Assembly (NCBI GenBank): GCA_037576195.1
Contig: CM075102.1
Span: forward strand, 24,300,745 to 24,364,744
DNA from: Phytoseiulus persimilis
Lineage: Eukaryota; Arthropoda; Arachnida; Mesostigmata; Phytoseiidae
Direction: 5' to 3'
Length of the DNA stretch: 64,000 nt
A program made the position numbers and the translations under genes. The notes beneath the pieces were generated by a model. It saw nothing but the letters and a program-made list of their open reading frames with translations, did not search any database and was not told the DNA's origin. This document shows positions 1-12,780 of this stretch, in pieces (the first letter of the stretch is position 1; every line of letters starts with the position of its first letter).

Positions 1-162
1 CTCCACCGGGACCTCAGGATTTGATTGGGACGTTCCGCCGTCTTCAAAGCGGACGACCAGCTGACGTCGCTCCCCCGACGAGCCCTGGTTAACGGGTTGA
101 TAACGATGACATCCGGTGCCCACCAGGAGCAGAACGATTGCCGCGAACAAAACGAACACCAC
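1..162 (-). CDS. Exon of an unidentified single-pass membrane protein, cut by the window edge
   Basis: Read on the minus strand, an exon starts right after a pyrimidine-rich acceptor (CTCTTCTAG, ending at 163) and stays open for 54 codons to the window edge. Its first 17 residues are strongly hydrophobic (VVFVLFAAIVLLLVGTG). A Cys-His-Arg-Tyr stretch and a hydrophilic tail follow, as expected for a transmembrane helix or signal anchor and the start of a soluble domain. The two other frames lack this pattern, and one of them stops early. A good donor (GTGAGT) lies upstream on the same strand at 357-362, after a short ATG-initiated frame, but its phase does not fit this exon, so the first exon is not settled. 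The rest of the gene lies outside the window. No family is recognised. Confidence 0.5.
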   Translation of the reverse strand, partial: MVFVLFAAIVLLLVGTGCHRYQPVNQGSSGERRQLVVRFEDGGTSQSNPEVPVE

Positions 163-1000
163 CTAGAAGAGGAAATTCCGTTAGTTGAAACTTTCCTCTG
201 AAAGAGCTCATGCCGACAACCAGGCTCCGCCCTAATTGTCCTCTCGGCAGGTTGACGGCCGCGGGGGAATCACGCTCTTGACTGGACTGGAGTCTCCCTT
301 CCATGTTGAGGGCGCTCTCTTCTTCGGCTTCGATTTTGCGACGGGCCGCTCAGAATTGAGACTCACCGAGCGAATGCTCGTGTATGACGGATTTAGTGAT
401 CTTCATGGACCCGTTCATCGGAGAGGCCGGACTTGCGTGACTCGGTCCCGAGGAAATTAGCAAGCATCTATTTCCAGCGCCAGGGATGGACAACGAATCG
501 TGGCAGAGGGCGTTTTCTATTATATTACCGAGGAGAAGCGGTAGGCGTGTCCCGAGGTAAGTCTCTCCTCTTCACTTTAATGGTGTTCGATTCTACGATG
601 ACCTCGATACGATGTGGTTCGACGTGGTCATTCAATTACGGAGTAGATTCAATTTCCCACGGAGAACATCTTCAAGATCAGCGACCGTTGCGTCGAACAC
701 CAGGAACCTTCTAGCAAAGTGGTCGTTCTCCGACTTCAGGTTCGCACTTCCTGCGTCCGCGAGCCATTACTCTGCCTCGATGGCTCTCTTCGACCTCTCC
801 GAACTTTGACCTCCGAGCTGTCTGTATACAATGCCCGTGGACAGGACAGCAGACCTACGTTTGTCGTAATGAAAGGAATGTCGATGCCGCACTCCCACAC
901 TTTCGTCTGACTCCCGATGTCGATCCTTCGGCCCCTCGGATTCCTCGGCAGTCCCAGGTGATGCGCAAGAATACAGTTCTGACCACCGACCTCGGTTCAA

Positions 1001-1016
1001 CCCCCCCCCCCCCCCC
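1001..1016 (+). repeat. Homopolymer tract, C x16
   Basis: Sixteen uninterrupted C residues on the plus strand. Similar runs of 10 to 22 C occur at 5575-5584, 7918-7939, 9354-9364 and 53236-53246, always with C on the plus strand. Confidence 0.95.
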
Positions 1017-4000
1017 TAAACACTTTCGGCTCTTCAGGAACAAGATCAGGGCCTCTTTCTCTGAGAAGACCAAGCGAGCTGAAACAAAAACTCGCTTTCG
1101 AGTCTTTTCACAATACTGCAGTCTGTTTTCTCGGCGCATGTCTTGAGGAGTGATGATGAGCTTCCCCGTCCGCTCGCACTGCTCTCTATGAAGAAGTCGA
1201 GGAGTAGACGCGCCGCGGGAAGAACCGAAATCGATCCCGAGCGAAAGCTTGGGAGTTCCGAAATCCGGCCGCGATCCCCGCTCGTGTGCCTCCTCGACGT
1301 CCGAGTCGTGCGTGTTTTTTCCTCTCCGGGAGCAACATGTCGGCTCAAGGGATGAACGAACGCGAGGCGACACGAGACTGGAAGCCTTCGTTTTTCAAAG
1401 TTCCTGAATCCAGCTCAGCAGAAAAGAAAATCCCCACCTCCAAAACTGTAATAGGGTCGAGCGCTGTCCCTCTCGGGACGAACGCGGATTGTTTCGCTTT
1501 AATTGGTGCCCCTTATTTCCGCTCAGACATCCCTCGCTTGCTTCTCGCAGGGTTCGCGAGAATCGGACGCCATCCTCAGCTCGGTTTCGATTCTCTAGTG
1601 TTTCGAATTTGCTCGTCGTCTCGCCTGACGGCGGCGCTGAGACTGTGTGTCGGCAGAATGCGCTCGACTGGCAAAGAGGCACTCCAATCTCGCGGCCGCC
1701 CCTACATTGATGATGCAGCATTAGAATGATATGAGGCAGGAGTAGGGGAATCATATCCATCGGAGCGTGAGCCGCTCGTTGAAACTGTAGCGTCGACTCG
1801 AGCGCGCATTTCCTGGCCGTTCCTTTCAGCCGCCGGCTTTTGTCTAGACTTGCAAATACACATCAGCAAAACACGAAACGAATTCATTGCGTTGCTCGAA
1901 TTCAATTTGCAGCTCCCCTCCCGCCGCTCCTCGACACTGGCTGGAACTCGCACAGGAGACGGAAATAGAAGATCGGGCTGTCGGACTCCGGGTCGATGAT
2001 AAGTGGACGATGCGTTCACGTCGTGTATGGGATGGGCGTGCACAATCGACGACGCTGCTGACGGGGGCACAACATATCGCTTCCTACGATCTCTCAGAGG
2101 GCCGTTTTCGGTAGCCGTTCTATCAAATCGCCCTTCCCCTCGGTCGCACGACCAGCATTTGACAACTCGGAGAGACAAATAACGCGTTCTCATCCTCGTC
2201 CCGTCGACTGACAGCCCGGGCTCGAGTGTTCCTCGGAGAGCGAGCGCCGAAAACGAACCTTCCCGACCGGCTTGCTGGCCAGAGATCCAGCGATAATCCC
2301 GTCAGAGTTTCCAGCGGGCTCCGAAGCAGACTAGGGCTCCATGCGATATCGACGTTTTTCCCTCATTGTCTCCACGGTTGGACAGCGTCGTTCGGAAAAG
2401 CCGTCAGGTCGACAGGACACGCTCGGCCCAGGGTCATATCTGACAATGGCGGCTGATGGCGACATGTCGACTCTGTAAACAATGACCGCAGTGTGCCGAC
2501 ACCTGCTCCAGGAGTGGCCATTAGCCGAGAGCAAATCGAGCAAGCCTAAAAACAGGAGCCGTTTGGCCACGCTCGATTGCTTCCGCCCGTCTCGCTCTGC
2601 TCGAAGCGCTCAACAGCGTTCCCGTATTCCCGCCACAGCGAATCACACGGGACGCTGGATGCCTCTCGCACTGCGGGCTTCGAAGAAAATTCGCCTGGAA
2701 TTCCGAAGTCGGAGTGCTGCGGACTCGATTTTCATTCCCGGGATCGAGTTGCCGCTCAGAAACGATTCCCACGGCCACGTGACATCGTCGAACAAACTCA
2801 CCGTGACGTAGATGACTGCATCTATGGATTGGTCGATGCGGGGGTAGTGGAACGTCCTGTATGTTGGCGAATGCGTGAACCCTAACGCATTGGAGTTCAG
2901 GGTGACATTACATATTCGTAGCCTGAAATTCAGGGAGGATTTCATTTTAAAGAAATGTCTCAAGTTGCAAGCTTCTCTGAAAGCATTGGCGTTATCTGCG
3001 GAGGCCGGGCGTACGCGGCTGGATAGAATGGGAATGGATGAATCAGCGGCTCCTTTCGACAACTACATTCTCGGCAGGTACCGCAGCGCTGGTCGGATTA
3101 CCAGCACAGAAATCGACAAGACCCGTCGCGAAGGTGAGTTGCTTCCATTCTGGCGACCAGATCTCACGAGACACAGTTGGCATGAGGTCGGCCGTTCCGC
3201 GAGTCGACGTGGCGCGCGCCATATTCGTGGCGAAGGTCGTCAGACTCGGGAATTTTCTCTTCCCAGGCATCGAGTGCCGGCAATATCATAACTGATAAGT
3301 TATCAGTGATAACGTATACGACTCTTTAGTTGTGAGGAGGTTTCGACCCTTGTGGACGTCGGAGGGCGGCTGATAGCAGTGTGCTGAGTACCATGTCCAT
3401 AGAATAACGGGCTAAGAGCGGACCCAGCCTTGATCGACCGTAGTTCAGGACTCGAGCGACGTTTTTCCTGCAGTCCGAGCCTGATCATCGGTACCCTCCA
3501 CATGAAAAAACAATATATCATTCCGCCGACACAGAAACCAGGTCGGCGATCTTGAGGTCCGCTCGGACGGAGACGTTCCCCCACTCGAACGAACTAGTAG
3601 CCCTTCCACTCGATATTATCGGGAGAAAGTTCAGGTGCGCGAAGGAAGAAAGTGACAGACGCCATTCCGGCATCTGTTCAAGAGTGAGGTCTGCGACCGC
3701 GGACCAGGGTGTGTGAGCATCGCCGGCAGCATCAGAGCGAACCAGGACCAGGAACGACTGAGGCAAATGGGGGACTGCAGGCGACATCACGGGGGGCTGC
3801 GCGCGAAAGTTTTCCTTACGCGTTGAGCGACGAGTTTCCTGAGTAACAGGAACTGCCGCAAAATAAACTCCACAAACAACAAGCCGCCTTGTTTTCGTTT
3901 GTGTATCCCCCAGCGATGCTGGCATCGACTGTACTCGTCTCAGCTTTCGCTTGCTCTTGCATAACAACAACACATGCCGCCTATCGTTTGCACGTGTTTC

Positions 4001-7000
4001 CGTGAGCTGTTCGCTTCGGCGTGTCCGCTATCTCCGCTTTCGAGCTCATTTGACGCTCCGTTAGACGAGCCGCGATCTGTTTCGAGGAACTATTTTGCAT
4101 AAATGATGGATCTCGATCTTGGCGCCGTGCGCCAGATTGTTTTTGTCTGATCATCCGCCCCGGCTGTTCCCTCCACCTGCAGGACCTCCCCTTCCGCTTC
4201 CTGTCGCGCTAACGGAACGTAGTCGGCGCCCTGTGTCGTCCCCTCACTCCGGATTCAGCCGCAACGCTGACGCTGGATCGAGGACGACGTCTACAGAGGG
4301 TGCGGCGGCGGCGGAAACCCTCCTTGCGCAATGAGGAGAATAACGATGCCATTCCGGAACACACAAATGTCCACCAAAGGGAAATCTGGAGCATCGCTCG
4401 AAATCAAGGCACCGTGAACGCACGATGGGCAAACAGCGGAAAAGTACGGCAGGTGCTCGACACGTTGCCGAGACGGCCCACAGTTCACACTGGACGGAAT
4501 TGCGAGCTGCGAACAATGCAGCGAATCTAAGTGAGAAACCAGCTGTCCCGCGAGTCGGATGGGGGTCGCATTGTGAGTGCAGGTGCGCGCTCAAAGGGAT
4601 GACACTTCTTCACCGAACGCGACGGAGGATACGCAGCTGTTCGCAGGCGGGAGGAGCAGCTACAGGTGTTTGCATGGGAGCAAGTCGAAGAAAAGTTTGC
4701 CAGGCAATCCGAGCTCCCGAAGTAGTCGAAGTTGCTTCCGACCAGCAACCTCGCTCCTGTCAGCGGCTCGAATTCGTTTCGCTGAAACTTTCTAAATTCA
4801 GAGGAAGTCTTATTACTCCGCATCGCGTCCTACTGTGCCACCTAATCAGGATTCATTGCAATCGACATCGTGTTCAACCTGGCGGGAGAACAGGGAAAGC
4901 AGACCAAGCAGGAATGAGCGGAGAAAGGAACCGGAGAAGTCCGGGATGGAAGGCTCAAGGGAACAATAGCAGGTGAAAATATCCCGCACAAAATTAGGCG
5001 TGACGCCGGCCAAGTCTGCAGCACGAGCCTGATTATGTTCGAAAGTACTCGCATGTAGTTGCTGGGATGAGTTCCGAATGAGCTTTCGTAGGAATAGCGG
5101 AACTTCGCTCAGAGTTATCGAAGCGGCAGCCTCTCCAGCCGAGGCTGTTGCGGGAGTGTCGCAGAGGGACGGTTTTGGATTTTGAGACAGTTTTCCGACG
5201 TTGTCGGTGTTGTCCCTTGAACAGGGTCGACTTGTCTGCGGTCCGCACAAGAAAGTCGAGGATATTGCGGGGAACGGGCGCAGACGAAGCATTTCCGTAA
5301 CAAGGTTAGATGCGGTTTGAAAATAATGGAAGCAGGGACTCCGATTACTCGCGTGCGATGCACCGCAGCCGAGCGCATTGAAATCGACGTTGCGAATCAA
5401 AATAAACACTCTACTGGGAACGGGAACCGCTCAAAATTGCTCTCGGGGGGTTCCCAACGTAGCGTTTCTGCGAAGAGAAAGCGAGCCATTCAACCCGCCT
5501 TGGAAATGCCGCGGCGCTTCTCTGATATGCTCAGTCGTTAAACCGGTAACAACATTCGCGTAGGTTCAAAGTCTCCCCCCCCCCTCGCCCTTACTATCGA
5601 TGATCTCCTCAATTCCAGTTTCGCATCAGGACCTTCGGAGGCTCACTATCTCAGGACCAGTGCGCGCATCCGTGCCCTCTAACTGTGGAGCACGAAGACC
5701 GGAATTTTCGACAACGACCACCTGCGACTTTCGGGATTACTCCTGTGGCGAGGAGGACGAGTCTTTGGAAAACGGGGATGCGGGGAGGGGGCTCTGCGGA
5801 CGAATTGAGGAAGGAAGCGCTCGACTAGGAGATCCTCCAGGCTGCGCATTGAGCAGCGACTCCTTTCTGACCGGAAGCCCCCGCCATTCAACGAAGAGAC
5901 GGCGGCCACGACTCAGCAGAACCAAAGAAAGGAATCGTCGAAAGCGGAGTGAACAGGTGAGACATCGACCGACTCCATTGGGATTGCCGTTCTGGCGGGA
6001 GGAGGGCACTTCGTTCTCGAGATGACGGTCGCTTCTAATCCGCACCACTTGTGGCTTCGACCCGAGCGGGGAATATTTTCACTAAGGGAATCTGAGCGGG
6101 ACATGCCGAAGCCATCGAGCGTGTCATTTTATTCGTTCCGTCTGACGAAGCAAAACGAGGCTCCTGGAACCGGATTCCGAGTTCAGTTCTTGGTGGATGA
6201 GAGAATGAATCACCGACCCCGGGCGAGACTCCAGTCCTCGGAAGCGGGCCAAACCCTCGTTCTGGACGGCTCGTCTACCTCAATGGACCGAAGACCGCAC
6301 TCGAACAAGTACCACGTTGTCGATTCCTGTCCGCGAATCAATAAGCCAAGCCGTTAAAGCGAAGGTATGTACCGACGACTGCTGGTAAACAAACATACGG
6401 ACGAAGCCAAGCGTCGAAACGTGCAGAGAGACGTACCCACGGGAGCATAGCAACACATCTCTCCGCAACGGGAATCAAGGACCAGCTCCTTTCGTCGTTG
6501 CTCGACTCACCAACCGACTGACTGTGGGACCTAGTGACCGTCACACCGATGAGCGAACTGAGACACCAACCGATTGCCAGGCTCCCCAGACGCGAACACG
6601 TCTTGATGACAACAAGAAAAGGAAGATAACATTGATGCCTACATTGTGCGGACTAATGAAACGGAATGGAAGGATGCTCTCGCCTCCGAGTTCTACGCAG
6701 TCAACCAATCAACGTTGCCTCTCCCGAGCCGGATTCACATCATCGACGGGATACATCGACTAATCCAGGAACCATTCAGCTGCGAAGTCCGTTGGTAATG
6801 ACATCGCGGGAGAATTTAAACGACAGAGCCCATGTTCCACTCGAATCAGTCTCGATCAAGTATCCGATTCCGGCACTCGCCGCAATTGCTCGAACAAGGA
6901 ACCGGATCTTCGGTGGACCGTGACCTCAGAACAGCTACGTGTTGTCTCTTGTGTGGAGCACGTGACCCGGGCCATTCGGCAGGATCACGCTCCGAACTGT

Positions 7001-7917
7001 TTGTCTTTCGGCTTGTTGCTCCGGCACAAGCCCGAAAATGGAGGAAACTCCTCTTCTAGTGCTTTACCGCTCGTGTTGAGCTGAAGTTTTTTGTTGCTTC
7101 CGACGGCGTCTCGAATCCTGACGCGTCTCAAGAATATCAGAGCAGATTTCGCGGCGGCAGAGGAGTTGTTTCGACAGCGATCACTAAATCTTCATCATCG
7201 TCGGCTGGTCCGTCTCGTCTACGCCAGGTTCCGTGGGATCTGTGGCTAGACCGGCGACTGCGTCTTGTCACTCAACATTGGAACTACTTGTCTATGGCAT
7301 GATTAATTCGTTTCCTTGCTCCCCACTCGCGGGCCCACGCTTCACTTCTGTCTTTGGTGGTCTGGAACTCGTATTGCCCACCAGCGATGGGACAGGAACT
7401 GATTCACATCTGATGGATGGAGGCATGGGGTGTGCTGACAGGCAGCCAGACAGCTTGCCATAGGCGAATTCGTTACCCACCGGTAGATTAATTGTGCGCT
7501 CCCTTCAATTGGAATCCGGGTACGCTGATTGCTCGTGGCCTACCCTGGCTGAGTCAGAGCAGGGCCGACACTCAGTCTCCATTGACCTGAGTGAGGGGCT
7601 GGAAGTTCGCCACGTCCTCACAAGAACTCGTTCCCGATCCCGGGGAGAACGAACAGAACGGTGCGCCCTCCGGAAAATCTCGATTTCAAGAATCGACTGG
7701 GGAACGGATGAAAAATATCGGGGTAACGGCGACAGACGCTAGTTGCTGACCGGGCGAGCGACTGGTCGACCGGCTCAATCGAGCTGCGAAGTTCATTCGG
7801 CGCTTCTGACGGATAGTGGGCGTAGCAAACTGTTGATTTATGGGAGACGTGCGCCGAGGGTCAAAGGCTAGCGGCTGCCACTACCACCATAAAACGGGAA
7901 ATCCACAGAAAGTTTCA

Positions 7918-7939
7918 CCCCCCCCCCCCCCCCCCCCCC
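7918..7939 (+). repeat. Homopolymer tract, C x22
   Basis: Twenty-two uninterrupted C residues, the longest such run in the window. On the minus strand it reads as poly-G and would end an open glycine frame downstream of the candidate gene at 8.0-8.6 kb, so that frame is unlikely to be coding this far. Confidence 0.95.
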
Positions 7940-8048
7940 GAGCTCCTCGATTTCCTTCGTCGCTTTCCCAACTCCTTGGTCGGGCTGCTCACAAAATCCT
8001 TCATCTTTCCGGCCGGAAGGCAAAACAAACGGGATTTGGAACCATAGC

Positions 8049-8649
8049 TCATCCTAACATCGGGGAGCGGCGGAGGCCGTTTCTGTAGCGCTCGTTGAGC
8101 AACACCTGCAAGGATTCCGGGAAGCAAGCAGACAAACTGTTGCCCACGCGGCTTTTTCGGTAAGATCTTGGCAACAGTATACTTCTTCTGAGACGGGCAT
8201 TCCTCACCAGCTGGACACCGGCAGAATTCCAGCAAGGGTCCACCGGTACATTTTCCCCGGACGGCTCGTCGGCCGTTCTGATTCTTGAAGCTGGGAAAAC
8301 GTACGGCACACTTCTCTCACGCAGGCATCCTCATCGAGGCAGCGAATCAAACGATAGAAAAACGAGTGATTACTCTTCTGCTCAAATAGGGGGAGGTCCC
8401 GGGCTGAGCGGAACCCTGCAGAACAGCAAAGCGAGCAACTGTCGCGTCGAAACGCTTGCTTGCAATGTTAATTGAAGCGGAAGAGGCAGAAATAATTTCG
8501 GTCGATTTAACCCTTTTGGCGGGTGCGCACTGGAAGCTGCTGAAGGCTTGCTCGTCAGGAAGGTTTCGGCTGGATGAGACGCTGCGGAAGGAGTTCCTCG
8601 CGGAATCCTCGTTCTTCTGATCGTCTCTTCTCGCCTTTCGCTTTGTCAT
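8049..8649 (-). CDS. Candidate multi-exon gene, unidentified; exon chain uncertain
   Basis: A minus-strand ATG at 8649 opens a hydrophilic, Lys/Arg/Ser-rich frame beginning MTKRKARRDD. A likely exon at 8321-8415 follows a strong acceptor (pyrimidine tract plus CTGCAG). It reads about 31 codons with a balanced composition, including FEQKSNHSFFYRLIRCLDED, and ends at a donor GTGAGA. A phase-compatible acceptor (GTGTCCAG) gives a last exon from 8210 to a stop at 8049. The join between the first and second parts has no donor in the right phase, so the start is unsettled. A competing frame in the last segment (about 8280 down to 8080) is cysteine-rich, with C-R-C-P-A-G-E-E-C and a later F-V-C, loosely like the end of secreted colipase-fold peptides. 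I could not decide between the two. No family assignment. Confidence 0.3.
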
Positions 8650-11600
8650 TCTAGGCTCGCGGTTGGCGTGTCGTTCCTACACGGAGACGACGACATGGAG
8701 ATTTACCGAGGCTAGATGGAAGAGCGGAACGTATGAAGGCAACGATCTGGTCCGTTCCCTTCTTGCCGCCGGTGATACTAAGTTAACCCCGCTATATCCA
8801 TATGTGGAGGCCGTAAATATCGACCGTCGTGTAGCCATCAGTCAAGTCAACGCGACAATTGCCTTTTCTGGGCGTGCTTTCCGTCTGTGCTAACGGCGGC
8901 GTAGTTTTGTTCCTACGAGTGGCGTGAACGACTAGGCTGAAGACAAAGTGGGCGGGAATATAATTATTCTCATGTTTCTCAAACTTCCAGTCCATCTACG
9001 GACAGCTCTTAGTTTCGGCGTCGAGTGGCTTCACTTTTGTGAAGTTAGTTCCGCGGTCAGGGAACGAACCGAGGACGCGGTAGCTTCCGGCGCAATACGA
9101 CAAAGTCTTGTATACGTGATCCTCGGCTCCGCAAGCCCAGGACGGCTCCTAGAACTTCACTGCACTTTAGTTAATGAGCCCCTGAGGTCGGTTCCCAGAG
9201 CTAAGCCTGTTGCGTCGATGGAGTCTTTGGTTCATCCAGGGGAATTGCGCTCCCCGTTCAACATCTGCCGAGCGATATCGAATAAAGGAAATAGAAGGAT
9301 TAACGACGGACTAGCCATCGTCGACCTCCTCCAGGGGGCTCCGGATCCAGAAGCCCCCCCCCCCTCTGCCGTCGCCCCCTTTAGTGCACGGAGTTCAGGA
9401 GTAAAAATGACGTTCTCTTGCAACCCGTCACGAGCATACGAACACGAGCCGCGATCGCGGTACCTCCGAAGTTCCCCGCGATTCCAGGAGCGAGTTGTCA
9501 GAGCCGGAGCGAGAGATCTCGGGCAGCTTCGAAGGTGAATCAGAGCGCGGCGAATATTCACTAAGCTCGGTCTCATTCGCAGCAGAACCCGGCGGAATGT
9601 CAGCGGCTTGCAATATCAGCGTGGACGTCCTCTCATCCGGTTTGGTGAAGGATTACTGACTCCATCGAATACAGCGTCCTCCACCTCGTTTCTCCATTCG
9701 ATTGGGCTTCGAGTTTTCTCTGCTCCCAACTTGCTATCGGCTCTGACTGGCTATGACCGAATCTTGCATCAGCTTTTCACAGCACGAACCGGGCCTGCAG
9801 CGAAAATTTCCTCTATCTTGCGGATGTCAAATTAAGAGCTGGTTCCGCAGTTGAATCATTCATTCCCTCAGAATTCGAACTACCTCGACCGAGTCCATGT
9901 CGAAAATAGTTTTCCTGAATCGAAGGCCGTTTCCCAGATAACCTGCGGCCGTCCCGTTGATCCCGCTCTCGGGTTTGTTGAGTAATTATTATATGATTCG
10001 ATTGCTGGGAGCGGCTGAGAGCTGTCACACGAACTATGGGCAGGGACAGGTCGACAAGCGGGAGTTGGACGTTGGCACGCCGGAAAGGATTCCAATTTGA
10101 TTCGACGGCGTGAATATTTGAACAAGAGATTCCTGCCAGCTACGCAGTTTTGACGACGTCGTCGTCGGTGGCGTCGATTTTGTCAAAGGATGGCTTGTAA
10201 TGGTTGAGAAGAAGCGGTTCGCACTGCAAACAAGAGGGAGCGGAGTGGAGGGCTTTCTGCGAGGGACATCATTGAGAGCCCGATGCTCGAAAGTTTCAGC
10301 TGTTGGCTGCGGATAGGTTATTGGGAACGTTAGCAATCATGGAGGTTTCCCTAGCTCGCTGCCGGAACTCGAAGCAGGAAGTAATCATAGCTCCCGATCC
10401 TTTCCGGGGTGTCACAACTCGGAGCCGACTCCCTGGATCGGGGCATCGACTCATTTTATTCAGCCGCGACGTCGAGCTGTTCCGAAAAGGGGCGGTCAAA
10501 GCGGAGAAGGCGGCAGGTGAAGGGGCAGATGGAGAGGCTCTGTCGTCTCGCTCTCTTGTTGGCCAGCTTCTGGAGCAGTCGGAATTCAATTACCGTTCCG
10601 CCCCCAACAAACGACCCGCTCGCTCGTCGACCGGCTCGAAACGCTCAGCAGTCGTCTGGCGCACCTATTAGCGGCAAAGCCCGGACAGGAACTGTGCATA
10701 AGGAATGGGAACGCACTCGTTGCCACGACAGTCAACCAGGTGCAATATGCGAGCGACATGTTGCTCCGACTAACTGTGCTGAATGTGGGCTGCACGTCAT
10801 GAATTTTTCTCTCGCTCGCCACGCCGGATCTCGCCGGCGGCGGGGCCGGGCGGGGAAGACCCGGGCGACGTCAAAGCGCGCGATCTCCCGGACAGCGGTC
10901 CCGTGTCGTTTCTACGCGGTCAGAGCGATGGCGGAGTTGGATCGCTAGGAATCGGATCCTCTCAGAGCTCGTGGGATCCTCTCAGAGTATCCAGAGCCCT
11001 TGAAGAAGCTCTAAGACGGAACTCATGCGTGAGTTTGTCCACAACGTCACGTTGACTCGAGCGAATGTTTGCTCGGATCCATGTTTCAGCACGACCGCAA
11101 GGCTTGTGGTCACCGCTGTCCGGGTGGCGCTGCTTCGAATACGGCTCGATCCCTGCGGCGGACGGGAGGCAGCGCAAAGAAGAAACAAAAGCCTCTCGAG
11201 TAGAAATCGGATTCGGAGCCTAGAAGCATTCTCCGAATACATCAAAGGATATTTTGGATCGCATAAGCGCTCCCAGCATGCTTTCACCGCTGCGTTGGAA
11301 GCCAGCAGTGGGAACACATCTGAGATTTCTGACTCACTCCTCCCTGAAATCCCCTTTTTCATTTTTGTTTCAAAGGCGACCGTCTGGCAACGCTGCAAAC
11401 ACACTTACAAGCAGGCACGCACGCACGCACGCTCGCTCGCTCGCGCGCATTGATGCGAGATGCACTCAAGTGCTCCCTAATCCGATACGGTGGCTCCCTT
11501 GGTGCCACTGAAAGCCCGAGCGTCGAGTATTTTCATTTTTGGAGGCTTTTTGCTGTTTTTGCAGTCGTAGCCGTCGGTTAAGTATCGTCGACGAACAGGA

Positions 11601-12285
11601 GACCCATTCAGGGCCCCATCCAAGGAACATGCGAGGCCCGAACCAGGAGTTCGGAGCTTCCGAGCACGCTCTCTCTCTCTCCCAGAGAGATAACACTGAG
11701 TAGAAGTCGGATCTTCAGGAAATGATGAGGGCGCGTGACTTGTTGGTGCGCCGGCACGTCGTCATCAACGTCGAGCCGGAAACGAGTCGATGGTATTGAG
11801 CGACAGAGCATCAACCCACGTAACTAAGGGACACCTACGGAGCCACGACCCGGGTTCCAAATCTGAGCGGAGGTGTAGGCGAGCTCGAGAGCTCCGTGCC
11901 CTCATCAGAGCCGACAGCGGCTGTACACTATCCTCGAGGCATTTGGTGTTCTACTTTTATGCTGTCTTGAGATCGACAAATACGTTTTCTTCGCCTATAT
12001 TCGGTTGAATGTGTTCGAGTGCACCGTCCGTGCGTACTGCTGAGGCGGCATTGCCACCTGCTGAAAGGTGTTCCCATAAAAAATGCTGAGTGATCACCGA
12101 GCGGCCGCCCCGGGAACTGAACTAAAAACGTGGTCAATCGTGAATCCCACCTCCGCGGATGGAACGCGGGGCCTACGGTTTTTTAGGAAGTCGCGATTTT
12201 CGAACGACGCGCCCTTTGACGCACTTTCATCCATGGCCTTCGCTCGGCTCCGAGTGGTATCAGACGAGACGTTCTCAGCAGCAGA
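8650..12285. other. No securely identified gene
   Basis: Several open frames on both strands, none recognised. The best single stretch is on the minus strand at about 9479-9650: an open, Ser/Glu-rich frame (with EYSPRSDSPSKLPEISRSGS) ending at a possible donor GTACCG, plausibly a disordered region of a larger protein. The 196-codon plus-strand frame at 8948-9538 overlaps it and looks like a shadow. A GCAC/GCTC simple repeat sits at 11415-11448. Confidence 0.25.
11415..11448 (+). repeat. Tetranucleotide microsatellite (GCAC)n changing to (GCTC)n
   Basis: Four GCAC-type units run directly into GCTC-type units and a short GC tail. A typical eukaryotic compound microsatellite. Confidence 0.9.
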
Positions 12286-12780
12286 CTATGGCTGCTCGAG
12301 CGATGGCGCATGTTTTTTGACTATACAGTGTGTGCCGCAGAGTCGAGAAACAGCCTCGAGGATCGCCTTCGGAACAAAAACGCCTTCGAAGGCAAAGTGA
12401 GACCTCCTTATTGGGTTCGCGCCCTTCATTAGAGACGGTTCCACTCGAAGGACGCCACTTTCCGGAGATTTCGTTGCTGGAGGAAAACCTGTGGTTTTCC
12501 GGCCTGCGAGGGCTGATCCTGTGGGTAAATCCTCACTGGATGAGCCTCGATTATATGAAGTCCACGGAGGAAAAACGATCGCCGAATAATCGTCGATCAA
12601 CTTGCGAGTGGTTTGAGCTCCCGTTCGGTTCGCGGTCCGCCCAATTTGTGCGTATGCCACCGAATCAACAAGAGCATGATGGAAGTTGAGGCACTCACAT
12701 GAATCGCCCGTAGATGCATGAGAAACATCTTTGCAGAATTGGAGCGCTCGGCTCCGCTAGATGGTTCACCGTCTTCAGCT
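12286..12780 (-). CDS. Candidate exons of an unidentified gene
   Basis: On the minus strand, 12699-12780 is bounded by an acceptor (GATTTTTAG) and a strong donor (GTGAGT) and is open in two frames. Downstream, 12286-12660 is open, and its second half (about 12301-12480) has balanced composition and reads into a stop after KKHAPSLEQP. The two could be consecutive exons, but I could not fix the acceptor between them. The plus-strand frame over the same segment is also open, so coding on the other strand is not excluded. No family recognised. Confidence 0.22.

Larger units (their letters stand above)
163..8040. other. No securely identified gene; overlapping open frames only
   Basis: Open frames of 140-190 codons occur on both strands (for example 855-1373 minus, 4425-4976 plus, 4846-5409 minus), but they overlap each other, are rich in Arg, Ser and Pro, and match no family I know. 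A possible short first exon runs from an ATG at 487 to a donor GTAAGT at 558 on the plus strand. Another possible exon ends at a donor GTGAGT near 3133 on the plus strand. Neither could be connected to a second exon. Homopolymeric C runs are listed separately. Confidence 0.3.
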
